Part shown: one piece after another, positions 14,010 to 24,782 of the stretch
Numbering within the stretch: position 1 is the first letter of the stretch
Layout of the letters: each line of letters starts with the position of its first letter
DNA from: Apiotrichum sp. Y4204
Lineage: Eukaryota; Basidiomycota; Tremellomycetes; Trichosporonales; Trichosporonaceae
Assembly: GCA_025531455.1 (NCBI GenBank)
Contig: JAMYHL010000017.1
Span: 620,001-684,000, forward strand
DNA length: 64,000 nucleotides
Direction of reading: 5' to 3'
Made by a program: the position numbers and the translations under genes
Notes under the pieces: model-generated
Database searches by the model: none
What the model saw: the letters and a program-made list of their open reading frames with translations, nothing else
What the model was told of the DNA's origin: nothing

Positions 14010-16108
14010 CTAGTTGCGGCTAGGCGGGTCACTGTCGGAGCGGTCATCTTGCGTGGGCTTCTTGCGGACCTCAACGCTAGCCCCAGCCTTCCAGTCCTCC
14101 ATGTCGTCAATGCTGCGCTTGTCCGTGAGTACCGTGTCCTCGAGGAGGAGCGAGATGCCGATACACGCAGCGGAAAACACGAGGCCGGAGATACACATGA
14201 GCCGCATGAGGTGGCGGTACGCATCGTCGACGGCTGCACGGGCCGGTGTGCCCGGGGGATTACGCGCGATGAATGCCGGCGGGCTGCCGTACGCCTGGCG
14301 CGCGAGGGTCGTCGCGTTCGCGACGCCCGCAGCGATCAGACGGGAACTGAGCGCCGGCGGCATAAGGTTTGTCCAGATTGCGCCGCTGATCGCGCTCCCA
14401 AGACCAGCACCGATCTGGAAGCTGAGTGTAAGTGGTGTAGACTGGTGGGTAGCTTACAAGCAGAAAAAGACAGCAGAAACAATGGCGACGTGCTCGTGCG
14501 AGACCACCGCCTGGATTCCGACCTGTGCGGCGAACTGGCCCATCGCCACTGAGGGTTAGCTGCCGGTTATCCTGACTGTTTACACTTCTCTACTTACTCG
14601 CTATACCGAGCACGACCTCTCCGCCCACGAGGCCAGCAAAGTCGGCGCTGCTGTGGCCTCCACGGAACCGGTAGAGAATCGCGTACGCGACGAGGTACAG
14701 AACGCATCCGGCGATGGTAAAGTGCTTGGGGCGGCGGTAGTAGCGGATGGCGAAGCCGAGGGCGATGCCCGAGACTGCCTGGACGAACGAGGTGAGACGG
14801 CTGATGCGGGTCGCGACCTCGACGCTCTTGCCGAACGCGACGACAAGCAAGAAGTACAGGTACGTGCTCTGCTGGGCGCCAGTGACAGTAAATAGCATGT
14901 TGAGGAGGCAGCTGAGCATGATGTGGGGGTTTTTGAGGAGCTTGAATGGGAGGACTGGGTGGCGGGCGAATTTGAGCTCCCAGACAATAAAAGTGGGGAC
15001 GGAGACGCAGAATCCGACGAGGAAGGGGGCCAGGACGGGGGCGGTGCGCCACTTGAGGGCGGACCCCGAGCCGAGAGTGAGCGGGATAAGGCAAAGGGCG
15101 ATGGAGGCGACGAGGAAGATGAGGCCGATAATATCCGCCTGCCAGAAGAGGTGGATCCAGAACTTTGGCGTGGTGATGAGCTTGAGCGACGACTGCGTGC
15201 CCTTTAGCAGGCCCATGCGCTTGGCGCGCCGCGTCGTCCATACCAGGACGATGAAGAGCGGCAGGCCGAGCACGGGGAAGAGGATGCTGTTCACGCCGTA
15301 GCCCCACCGCCAGCCCGGGCCTTCCACGAGCTTGGCGGCGATCACACCCGCTGCCCACACGTTGATGATCGAGTGAAGGGAGCTGAGAGGTTAGTAAAGA
15401 AATCGACTGAAGTTGGATACTTACGGAATGAGGGAGAAGAGGAGACGCCAGCGGAGCGACGTGGTGTCCGCAACGAGGACGTACATGACGACTTGGGATC
15501 AGCAACGGCCTCTTTGTGGACCCACTGTTCTGCGCGCCAAACCCAAAGACCTGCAGGACGAGCCCTCCGGCCAGCTGGCCAAAGTTCTTTGCTGACGCCA
15601 TGACAATATATCCGATAATGTAGAATAGGGTGCTGGTAAACACGACAAAAGTGCGGCCGAGGTTGTCCATGATCTTGGCCCAGACGGGCTGCGAACCCGC
15701 GGCGATGGCGGCACGCACGACGCCGAGCGTCGACGTCTGCCCAGCGGCGTTCCACTCCGAGATGGCCGCCGACTGGAACGCGGGCAGCATCATGCCCGAG
15801 AGACTGGGGTTAGCGGTGAAAGCCGTGCAACAATAGAATGCTTTTACTGTACTCACCCACGTGCATCTGGACGTCAGCAATAATTATTTGATTAACTACT
15901 TACATCCAGTGAGGGTGAGGCCGCCGTAGAGGAGCACGCGGTCGGTGGCGTTGAAGGTGCTCACGATAGCCTCGATGCGGCGCACGCCCATGGACTTTTG
16001 GGAAACCTCAAAGCTGGTGTCGTTTTGGTCATTGTCGTCGAAGCGGCTCTCAAGGTGGGGAGTGTAATCCGCCTGCGCGGCGTCGGTTTTGTCCGTCTTG
16101 CTTACCAT
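14010..16108 (-). CDS. Siderophore-iron transporter, MFS (SIT/ARN) family
   Basis: A polytopic proton symporter of the siderophore-transporter branch of the major facilitator superfamily, predicted to import ferric-siderophore chelates at the plasma membrane or endosome. After a polar N-terminus (start at 16108, MVSKTDKTDAAQ) comes MGVRRIEAI, the conserved pre-TM1 motif of SIT proteins. Multiple hydrophobic helices follow, including the VFTSTLFYIIGYIVMASAKNFGQLAGG region and FVQAVSGIALGFAIRYYRRPKHFTIAGCVLY. The short form of this pattern (loop RRPKH, then GLVGGEVVLGIAS) is typical of the family. The C-terminus is cytosolic and charged (KKPTQDDRSDSDPPSRN). At least five introns split the gene (near 14430-14465, 14550-14598, 15380-15425, 15490-15530 and 15810-15905). 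Length is about 580 residues. The upstream region carries an ATCWGATAA iron-GATA site. The siderophore substrate cannot be inferred. Confidence 0.87.
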
Positions 16109-16449
16109 GTCGAAGAAGCCGAGGTTGGTTGGGGAGGAAGGAGGGTCGCCCACCACGCCGCCTCGCACGACTTTATACTCTGCGAGCACAGAGGCTTCGG
16201 CCGCGGGGAGAAACTTACCTTGCTACTGTTTTCTTGCCTGAGGGAGTGCCAGTGGGGGGAGGGGTGAAGACGGGCGTTTCTGCGTTCAAAGTGACTCGGG
16301 AGGTGCACTAAGCATGATAGTCTCAGGCGCCAGGGACGCGCCGAGCGTGTTCCCAGAATGCAGCATCACACGACCGCGACATTACGTTGTTATTGCCCAC
16401 GGTCTGAATTCCAGGCATTTTGCTGGAGCTTTATTGAAATCAATGCAAC

Positions 16450-16462
16450 TGATATCGGCCGA
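16450..16462 (+). promoter_or_regulatory. Shared 13-mer upstream of siderophore transporter
   Basis: TGATATCGGCCGA, about 340 bp upstream of the transporter start. The identical 13-mer recurs at 18692-18704 upstream of the flavoprotein gene, also next to an ATCWGATAA site. Confidence 0.5.
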
Positions 16463-16497
16463 CAAGACGCGAAAAGGTTGGGTAGCGCGGATGGTGT

Positions 16498-16508
16498 TAT
16501 CTGATAAA
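16498..16508. promoter_or_regulatory. Iron-responsive GATA site (TTATCTGATAA)
   Basis: A palindromic double GATA containing ATCTGATAA. It fits the ATCWGATAA consensus described for the fungal iron regulator family SreA/Fep1/Urbs1, which represses iron-uptake genes in iron-replete cells. It lies about 390 bp upstream of the siderophore-transporter ATG in the 16109-16992 intergenic region, which contains no gene. Confidence 0.6.
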
Positions 16509-16992
16509 ACCAGACTAAAAGCCCCCTAATGGGAGCCACCAACCATGGATATTTATTGTGCCCCGACCCAGTCCGGCCCACCTGATGCTTGCTCATCATA
16601 CTTCCGAGACCGCAGCGTCCTCGGTTCCTCGTAATCAAGAGTTGCATTCCGCGCCGCAGTCACCTCACCTGCTTGCCCTTGCGAGCTGTCTGGTCGGCAA
16701 TGGACGGCGATGGGCAGCCCGTGGTCTCGGCCCATGCGGAATGTTCGACAGGGTATTGATGCCTCTTCTATTGTCCTGGCCAGCTTAAGCATATTGGCAG
16801 GGACAGCGCCGAGAAACGTGTATGCTTTGCCGAATAACGATCTACCCCTCAGGGACACGCTCAAGCTCCACAATCCCGGCCCGAAAGCAGGCTGTTCACC
16901 TTTTGGGTCCATGTTACCGATAACACAAACGTGCCCAGTCCACTGACATCCATTAGACCATTTACAGAGACGCCACGAAATCTACAATCTTC

Positions 16993-18528
16993 CTATTCTG
17001 CGTGGGCCAGATCCTGCGCGCCAGTGAAGGACCACATGGCCGGGGCCTGGAGATCCTCAACGCCGCCGTCCGTCTCGTTTGCCTCCGTGTCCGATGCAAT
17101 GCAGTTGTGCTTCTGACACTGTCAGCCAAATCATTGTTCAGAACTCACCAGCCCAAGCGAGACCTTGATAAGCGGGCGGTCGGGGTCATACGCCTCGAGC
17201 TCGGGCGTCTCGCCCCGCTCGCCCGCCTCGATAAGACGCAGAATATTACGGGCAGCCACCGAGGCCTGCGCGAACGCCATGTGGCCCGCGCGGATCGCCG
17301 TCGTGTCCGCGCAGTCGCCGGCCGCAAACATGTGGTCGAATGGCCCGGCCTCTGTAAGGCTCAGGTTCGCCACGGCAACAGCTACGTCGATGGGGTCGGC
17401 ACCGTTGGCATCGTTCGTCCCACGCTCGGTGCGGATCTGCATCGAGGGTTTGATACGGATACACCCATTTGGCGCGATTGTGTCCTTGTCAAGCGCGGCA
17501 ACGAGGCCGACAGAAGGCTTGGTACCCGTGCACACGAGCACGAGCTCGGAGCTGATCTCCCGCCCGGTGCTCGTCCTCACCGTCTTAAGCTTGCCTTCCT
17601 CGAGCTCTCCAGGCTTCTCAGGCCACTCGAGCACGCGCTCTCCGAGCACAAGGTTGATTCCCAGCTCCGCACAGCGCTTCACGACGGCGTCGTGCAGCCC
17701 CTCGTGGTAGATTGGCATCAGGCGCGCGCGCGAGTGCAGCAGCGTGACCTCCTTGGCGGGGTACACCTCCTTGATATCCGTGGCAAATTCTGCGTTTCAG
17801 TCAAGGAACCTTGATCTCGGCCAGGTGTTCCTTTCCACACTCACGAATACCGAGCGCACCGCCACCGACGACGGTGACGCTCTTCGCACGCGCAATATCT
17901 CCGCCACAGCGCGTCAGCCAAGCGACGCCGCCCGCCTTGGTCCCGCGTCCCGGGAACTGGGGACGTCCAACGTCGCCCCACACGTCGCTCGGCGCGCTGA
18001 GCGCCCCGCCGAGCGCGTACACGCAGTAGTCAAAGTCAACGGTCTCGACGCGTTCCGGGGGCGCATCGGACCCGTCGTCCTTTACGTCGTCAAAGTTGCC
18101 TGCCGCGTTGGCCTTCACGAAGGTGACGCTGTGCGGTGTCAGGCCCGTGATGATCCCGTGCACGAGGCGGTGCTCGCCCGGAGAAGGGTTGACGGGGGGG
18201 ATCGGGGAGCCAGTACGGTTCTTCTCGGGAACATTGACCTGGAACTCGGTCTTGCGCCCACCGACAAAGACGTTCTGGAGGGGGATGAACGCCTTGGGCG
18301 CATGCTCCGGCAAGACCGTGAAGCGCGGGAAGGGGTACACGTCTGGGAGTTAGCGAATTTTGTGATACTCCAAGTGTGCTCACGGTTTGCGTGCGACTGG
18401 CGGTCGATGGCGACGACGCGCCAGCCGGCGGGCAGGCGTTCCGCGAGGAGGGCGGCGGCGCCAATGCCGCCGTACGCTGCGCCGAGGACGGCGACGGTGC
18501 GGGTTGGGTGCAGAGTGGTTTTCGTCAT
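16993..18528 (-). CDS. AIF/AMID-like FAD-dependent pyridine nucleotide oxidoreductase
   Basis: A two-dinucleotide-fold flavoprotein of the AMID/FSP1/NDH-2-like group, which passes electrons from NAD(P)H to quinones or other acceptors. The N-terminal FAD motif is VAVLGAAYGGIGAAALLAERLP. A first intron then gives QSHANHVYPFPRF, the conserved His/Pro-Arg stretch of AMID proteins. The second Rossmann motif is SVTVVGGGALGI. The C-terminal FAD-binding motif is MFAAGDCADTT. Three introns are visible: about 18345-18383, about 17790-17850, and 37 nt near 17112-17148. The last joins SLGL to a tail KHNCIASDTEAN ... DLAHAE ending at 16993. About 470 residues; no clear transmembrane helix or signal peptide. 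It lies in tandem behind the siderophore transporter, and both have the same upstream elements. A role in iron handling or redox is therefore inferred; the substrate is unknown. Confidence 0.88.
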
Positions 18529-18678
18529 TGGATTGAGTTGCAGGAGGAGAGATGATGTTTAGACACGACAGACGATATGACTGTCAAGAATATTTGTTGA
18601 AGAACCGTGGTAGCGTGGACGACAGTAGTGCCAACTGGTCGACTTTTGCCTCGGCGACCGAACGGCTTGTGGGCCTTT

Positions 18679-18689
18679 TATCAGATAAG
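18679..18689. promoter_or_regulatory. Iron-responsive GATA site (TTATCAGATAA)
   Basis: Palindromic double GATA containing ATCAGATAA, matching ATCWGATAA. It lies about 155 bp upstream of the flavoprotein ATG and only 3 bp from the shared 13-mer. Confidence 0.6.
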
Positions 18690-18691
18690 TG

Positions 18692-18704
18692 TGATATCGG
18701 CCGA
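18692..18704 (+). promoter_or_regulatory. Shared 13-mer upstream of flavoprotein gene
   Basis: TGATATCGGCCGA, identical to 16450-16462. The rest of 18705-19720 is intergenic, with only short frames and no recognisable gene. Confidence 0.5.
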
Positions 18705-19720
18705 AACAAGATGCCGAAAAAAGTCTTGGCAACGGCCCGTTGACCGAATCGCGTGGTCGTTGGGCCGTAGTGCCGGACCAAGAATCCTGCCTATCCTGCA
18801 CGACGACCCTGTTCACACACTAGCCTTCGGATGTGTACTGTTCTTGGGCGTGCGTGCACGTGGTGGGCCTGCGGTCGTCGGCCGAGAGGGGTGTCGTGGA
18901 TATTGTCGTGCGTCGTGTGGAGCGGTAACTACATGGGCTCCTTGGCGGCCGCCCGCTTCCTTAGGTGAGAACAGCCCGGTGAACAACATGAACATGTACT
19001 GTAGGTGAAAAGCCATCGTCCACTTTGACCTTGCATCGGTCATCATCGGACATGAGAGGGCCCCGGTGACTGCATCCGAGCACATGCCCCGAATCGTCAC
19101 TTCTTGCTCTCATAGAATTCGAGTAATGTCAGAGCAACGAACGCGCTTGGACGCGCAACTGGACAAAGTGCCATCGCTCCATCACTCTGAATCATCTGAC
19201 CAAGTTCTATGGCCCCTCCACTACGCAAAATCAGTTCGACCTATCTGACACTTATGTCTTCTCTGACGCGCAAGAAACGGGAGTGGCATCCCCGAGTGCT
19301 ATTCGGGGCCGCAGAAGTGCGCAATGGCATTATTAGTGTGAACACTAGCGCACGTACTAACACCCCATCACCTTTTCCATCTTTCGAGCCTTTTGAGCCT
19401 GTCCCAGACGCCAGACCTCGCCACGCGTTAAGATTGTGATCACGGTGGTTCGTAAGAGACGAGGAGCTTTGCACCTGCGACCCACGAGGCTGGCGAGCCA
19501 GGTAGCCTTACCAAATGCCATTCCCTCACCTATGGCACTGCTAACCCCATTTTATTGGGCGGCCGTTGGCTGTGCCATGCTGTCCGGCGACGTCGTGTTC
19601 GCGATCCAACTTTGGTCGCGTTTTCAGGCTAAGTATACATCTACGGTTTGGAACGTGATACTCAAAGCCGCTGCCCTGATCCCCAACGCCATCTCGATTG
19701 AAATAGTTCATGATGACAGT

Positions 19721-20416
19721 CTACAGCCCATACCTGGTCCCATCGGTTCCATCGGTCCCGTCCCACTTGATGGTGTAATCTGCACACGGCCCACGATCAA
19801 ACCGCGAAGTGTCAAGCGGGGTGCTGGGGATGATATGGCTGCACGTCCCGCATCGACACCCTATCCCGCGAGAGGCGAGGTACACCATCTGCGCCTCCTT
19901 GTCTTTCCGGCATCGCTCCATCGCCTCCTCGGGAGTAGGCTGCGTCCTGGCCGTCCACTCGTCGCTCTCGCGGATATGAGCGGCCAGTTTGAGATACTTG
20001 TCCCGCGCATCGTGCTTTGGGGCCGGCCAGCCAAAGCGCGCCATCCACACGGGACTGATCTCGTACTGCCACGCGCCATCGGCTGAACAGTGGTAGAACC
20101 TCCCGCCCCACGCCCAGAGCACGGACTGTCCCTCGAGCGCAACGATCTCCGCATACGTCAGCGGCGGGTCGAACGGGTGAGTGTACCGAGCAATCGTCAG
20201 TTCGCCGGATGCGCGGCCAGCGGGCGTCGGGTCGAGATACAGGTTGTCGACGCGCGTGATGTTGTCCAGCGTGCGTGGGGTCAGGCCACGGTGGAAAAGC
20301 GGGTAGTTCTTCTCCGGACTGATTGTATCCTCTGGTGGGGGCGAGGGCCAGTAGTCCGGTCGGCGGGTGTCGCTGGCAGGGCGGCACTCCCTCGCTTGGT
20401 CCTTGTTGTCAGGCAT
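19721..20416 (-). CDS. Unrecognised protein, paralogue of the adjacent secreted protein
   Basis: A single-exon 231-residue frame starting MPDNKDQARECRP. An in-frame ATG at 20524 would add 36 residues with no signal-peptide character. I do not recognise the family. The middle (residues about 55-120) aligns with the divergent gene at 20768-21414: VDNLYLDPT versus IDNMYFDPT; IARYTHPFDPPLTYAEI versus IAKYVTPFDPPRTYGTI; an EL/ALEG block; and a WGGRF/WEGRV block followed by E(I/L)SP. Downstream both have a Glu-rich helical stretch with P(T/Q)PEEA or TPQEA. The C-terminus has a CRCGTC cluster and a Gly-Thr-Asp repeat (GTDGTDGT). There is no signal peptide, unlike its neighbour, so this copy is presumably intracellular. 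Function unknown. Confidence 0.75.
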   Translation of the reverse strand: MPDNKDQARECRPASDTRRPDYWPSPPPEDTISPEKNYPLFHRGLTPRTLDNITRVDNLYLDPTPAGRASGELTIARYTHPFDPPLTYAEIVALEGQSVLWAWGGRFYHCSADGAWQYEISPVWMARFGWPAPKHDARDKYLKLAAHIRESDEWTARTQPTPEEAMERCRKDKEAQMVYLASRGIGCRCGTCSHIIPSTPLDTSRFDRGPCADYTIKWDGTDGTDGTRYGL

Positions 20417-20767
20417 GGTGAAGGAAATGGTTGGGATTGTTGTGATGTTGAGAGAAGAGGCAAGTGCAAGTTTCCGACTAGGGGTTGTTCGTATTTCAAG
20501 CCGGTGATCTGCTGATATGTTCACGCAGGCGACCAGGTACTGTCGTCCAGGCCCGGAAAACGGAGAGATATTTTAGGTTGGTCGCTGAGGGGCACCAGGT
20601 ATTAATTTCCGAACGGTGGTGAGTCCCCTCCGTCGCAGCTACAGTATCGTCCTTATTCCTTGGACGACAGACAGAGAGATGACTTGATGTGTGAACGTCC
20701 GAGGTGGTATATAAACTGAGGAGGATGAGGGGTAAAGAATCAGAATGTCAGCTTCGACTCCCACACG
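20417..20767. promoter_or_regulatory. Shared divergent promoter of the paralogous pair
   Basis: A 351-bp head-to-head region. A good TATA box (TATATAAA, 20708-20715) lies 53 bp before the ATG of the plus-strand gene. No equivalent box is seen for the minus-strand gene. Confidence 0.6.
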
Positions 20768-21412
20768 ATGCGTCTCACTGCGGTTACCCTCGCCCTCCTG
20801 TCCTTGGCCCAGACCGCCAGCGCCTACCGCCCGCGCAAGCCGGACGAGTCTGTACTCATTGACAACATGTACTTTGACCCCACCGAGCCCGGTCAGACGG
20901 TCATCGCCAAATATGTCACGCCTTTCGACCCTCCCCGCACGTACGGCACCATCTGCAAGGAAGAGCTCGAGGGCACGTGGGAGCAGTGGGAAGGCCGCGT
21001 CTTCCTCATGGCACCCGGCGGCGCCGGTAAAGTGCATAACGAACTGAGCCCCGAGTTCCTCAAGGCCGCCGGCGAAGAGCTCGATCCCGAAGTCGACACC
21101 CGTCCTGGGTACTTCCGCGCGCAGGCCGAGCTCGCTCTCCAGCAACGTTCCGAGCCCCGGGAGCTCACTCCCCAGGAGGCACTCAATATCTACGCCCAAC
21201 AGCTCGCGGCACTTTTGGGGGCCAAGGAGGGCCCGGCAGCGGCGCTCGACAAACGCTGGAACATCTGCGGACCCCCTTTCTGCCCCAACGACAACGCATG
21301 CAGGGTGGGAGACACACCTTGGCTCCTTTGCGATAGCTGCCAGGGGGGCTTCTGCCACGGAAGGAAGATTTTTGGTGACGGCGTCATGTGTATTCGCTGG
21401 AGTCAATGCTGA
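20768..21412 (+). CDS. Secreted Cys-rich protein of unknown family
   Basis: A single-exon gene encoding 214 residues. The N-terminus MRLTAVTLALLSLAQTASA is a clear signal peptide with cleavage expected before Tyr20. The following domain (residues about 25-110) is related to the divergently transcribed neighbour, sharing the DNMYFDPT and PFDPPRTYG blocks. A charged, Gln/Glu-rich helical part (residues 110-158) leads to a dibasic Lys-Arg site near residue 160. After it comes a 54-residue C-terminal module with eight cysteines spaced C-x4-C-x5-C-x9-C-x2-C-x4-C-x11-C-x5-C, ending in Cys. This layout (signal peptide, pro-domain, Kex2-like site, Cys-rich end) is that of a processed secreted peptide. 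Effector, defence or signalling roles are possible but unproven. A TATA box lies 53 bp upstream. Confidence 0.82.
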   Translation: MRLTAVTLALLSLAQTASAYRPRKPDESVLIDNMYFDPTEPGQTVIAKYVTPFDPPRTYGTICKEELEGTWEQWEGRVFLMAPGGAGKVHNELSPEFLKAAGEELDPEVDTRPGYFRAQAELALQQRSEPRELTPQEALNIYAQQLAALLGAKEGPAAALDKRWNICGPPFCPNDNACRVGDTPWLLCDSCQGGFCHGRKIFGDGVMCIRWSQC

Positions 21413-24400
21413 GCGGGCATCCTCGCGGTGGTGTTTTGTGTGCAGGGCTGCTCAGCAGCTCTCCAACAGTCATCCACACACACATTCTAGTCCTTTACAA
21501 TTAGTTGTGGCCTGATATTCGTCGGTCCCAGGTAGCTGATCCTATGAAGAGTGACAGTCTCGGTACGCGCGGTCGGTTGGGGGAAGGTTTGAGCGATGGA
21601 ATGCCACATGCCACAGAGGTTTTAAGGTCAGAGGGTGATCAGTGCACTTACCGTCAGAGCATGTTTCGCCTGCAACTCAGACTGATCAAACGTGTTCACA
21701 AGTTGACAAGTTCAGGGGTGGGAAGTAGGTCAGAGAGTCAAGGATGCTACAGAACGGAAGGAACGGCAGGTTGAATTGTCAGGTGAGGTTAAAGAGTAAC
21801 AGGAAGAAGATCAAAGGTATGCGACCAGAACTCAACCCACGCGATATGTCGACTCTGACAACCCATCTCATATCTGCTTACCGAAAAGACACTAACGATC
21901 AGTAATCAGCCGCTGACAGATACCCATGGGCGCCATGTCTCGTCTCGGATCTCAGCCTCGTGGTGCTGCAATGGAGAGCTCGCGACCGGGGTCAGCGGCC
22001 GGCACTGCGTCAGTGGCGCCAAGCCGGCAGCCCTGATATACCGAGATGAGCAGGCTCGAAAAGATGAGTTGCATGCCCAAGAGACGAACAATGACCGTCA
22101 GTTGAATAGTGGCTCGACTAATATCTGCTGTCTATTCGAGATTTCGCGATTCATTGCTGGCCTCTAGCCTTGCGCTCAACCGGCCGAGATGGAGATGAGT
22201 AGAATGATCATGACAGGGAATGTGTGTAATCGCTGGTGGGGATGAGCATGGATTAGGCCTTTGTTGCACAGTGATGGGTGTCAGGAGCCTGTCGTGTGAT
22301 CGTATTGCTAAGAGAGCTTCGAAAACGCAGCTCGACGCACATATGCTGACGAAAGAAGCTTGGAAGGAGCGGTAAGCGTGGCGAATGATGTTGTGAACTC
22401 GGTGGGGGTAGTGAGTACGTCAGTGAAGAAGGGTGTCAGTACGCCTGCGAGTGCGCAGTAAGAGCAGTCGGTATCTGATTGACAGAGATGGAAGAGAGAT
22501 GACACGAATGTCCAGAGAGAGGGCCCGATGGCGGCACTACCCGTGGCCATCACCATCCGCCGCCATGTCCATCGTTGCCACCGCCACCCACCCCCAGCAC
22601 CGGCCTCGCGCGGGTACTCACTTGCACAGACGCCTCGCCACCCGCGAGTACGTGAGAACATAAGGAGAAAGGAGAAGATAGGAAGAGTCCCCACGTCTCA
22701 GATCGCGGTGGCGATAACACCACCAGAGGCAATGCAACTACCACTTGCGCCGGCCCCAATCCTCTTCTCCGTGTCTATCCAATCCGCTTTTTGCTCCTTG
22801 CAGTCCTCGGCCCGCATCTTGCCCCCCACCGTCCACAACCTCCTCCGTCCACTCCGCTCTGACCAATCAATGTCCACCTCGCGGCATCTGTGCACTTCGC
22901 ACGCGCACTGCAGCGGTCCGTCCACTGGCGTACGGCGTCCTGATGTCTCGATCAGTCCTGCAGCCTCACGTGTTTCGTTGGGCTCTCTTCCGTCAACACA
23001 CGTCGTGCAAATAACGCGTGCTCAACCTCTTGTACAAGCGAGAAAGTTTTCCGGCCGTCGATCAACCTTGTGAGCTTGTGTGCTTGTGAGCTTGTGACCC
23101 TTTGCCGGTTACCCATGACCTGTGAGATGTGTTGTGCGCGATTGGATAGAGTTAAGAGTTGCGAGTTATCGGTGGAGGCGGCGTGATGTCAAACGGGCGT
23201 GATGTCAAACGTCATTCCGTTGGAGCACTGGGTGCCTAATGACGAAAGAGAGGGGGCGCGCTCCCGCCCCGGGCTCGTATGCAAATTATGCTCAGCGGCA
23301 AGCAGCTCCCGGCCGTCCCCCGGTACAAGTTCTGGGCTCTATATCGCGAGCTTGGAACGTCCGTCCGGAAGCCTGTTTGGCCTGTTTGGGAATGCCGGGC
23401 GGAAGATGGGACATGGGACATGTGGGACAGATCAGATGAGATGAGATGCTCATGTGCCCTCCAAACACGCGACACAGGAGCCTGCTGAGCCATACTGAAG
23501 CGGCGACGACCGTCTGCGGCCCCACTGCTTTTTTGCATCATGTGCCGTCATTGTCCAATTGGCCCCACGCTGCAGAGCTCAGAGTGCAATACAGGCGATG
23601 CAGGTGATGCAGGCAAAATGCAATCAGTGTGATCAACATCAACCAGCAGCAGCACAGAAAGTGGAGAGATCATCAGCGCGGGCATGTCCACCGTGGCAAC
23701 CCCCGGGCCGCGCCACCTCTTTCTGTGTTGTCTCTCGTTCTTGGGCGGCTGGAACACTCTCTTCAACTCTGTTTGATGCATTCCTCTCAATCTTGCCGCG
23801 TGCTCACAGCAAAGAATGTCTTTTTGGATACCGTGCGACGCCGCTCCACAAACCTAATCAGTTTGCAAGAAAGTGCAGAAGTGAGCCAAAAACACACTGC
23901 AGAAAAAAAAATCGGTGCAAGCAAGAGAGTCGATTGTGGCCTCGACCCGACTAGCACCACCTTTTGCCATTCGATCCTCATCATCATCATACATTCATAG
24001 TCTATCCACTCTAGACCTCTCTCTGGCGTCCTCTTTGTACCGCTCTACATCCCCTGTATTGATATCAGTATTGCTCTCCTCACCATCAACCCCTCTATCA
24101 CCACCATCACTCTCTTCCCTCGTTCACCCACAACCCCGCACTCGACCCCGCACTCGTCCACCCCTGCCCCCGCAGCGCCCCGCCAACCAAGCTGTAGCCA
24201 GTCCACCTCGCCTTATTCGGTAAACCATCCTGTACCCCCCGCCCCTTTCGGAGACAGGGTCAAGTCTGCATCCAAGTGCGAGTCCGTCGCCGCGACACAC
24301 ACAGCAGAGCGTAGAGCGCAGAGCGTGCAGCACACACGCCTGTCGCGCATTACGCAGCTGGGCTAGGCCCTGAATTCCTGCGACGCCGTTGGCTGCGCCG

Positions 24401-24782
24401 AGCCCCGTCAAGGTCGACTGCAGCTCGGAGCGTGCTCGTCGCGAGTGTCGCCAAGCGCCTCGGGCTCCCCTGACCTGACCCTTTTGGCTGAGCGCTCTTC
24501 ATTCTCGCTCACTCACCAACCCCGGCCAGTCTCAGTCTCAGCCTCAGCCTCTCTGTCGCTCTCGTGATCTCTCTCGTACTCGCTCTCGTTCATCCCCCCT
24601 CCCACACCCACCCACCTCGTCTCTTCCGAACAACCACGCCAACCACCATCGCATTCTGTCATCTGTCATCACTCTCCCCGCCCCCCCTCCAGTCACCTCC
24701 TCCGCAACTCACATCGCACACCACGCACCCCACACCCGCATCCACCGTGAGCGCGCACCCATCCGCTACTCTCGCCAGTCCC
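21413..24782. other. 3.4-kb gene-poor region upstream of the Zn2Cys6 factor
   Basis: No supported gene on either strand. A 36-codon frame at 21926-22036 (MGAMSRLGSQPRG...) is too short to accept. A GTGAGCTTGTGTGCTT-type short repeat sits at 23065-23097. From about 23990 to 24780 the plus strand is CT/CA-rich, as expected for the long 5' leader of the transcription-factor gene. Confidence 0.5.

Noticed and set aside
14594..15880. 428-codon minus-strand frame overlapping the MFS gene
   Set aside because: Only its first part matches transporter sequence; the rest is Arg/His/Pro-rich shadow in the wrong frame.
21926..22036. 36-codon plus-strand frame MGAMSRLGSQPRG...
   Set aside because: Coding-like composition, but too short, with no homology I recognise and no supporting splice sites.
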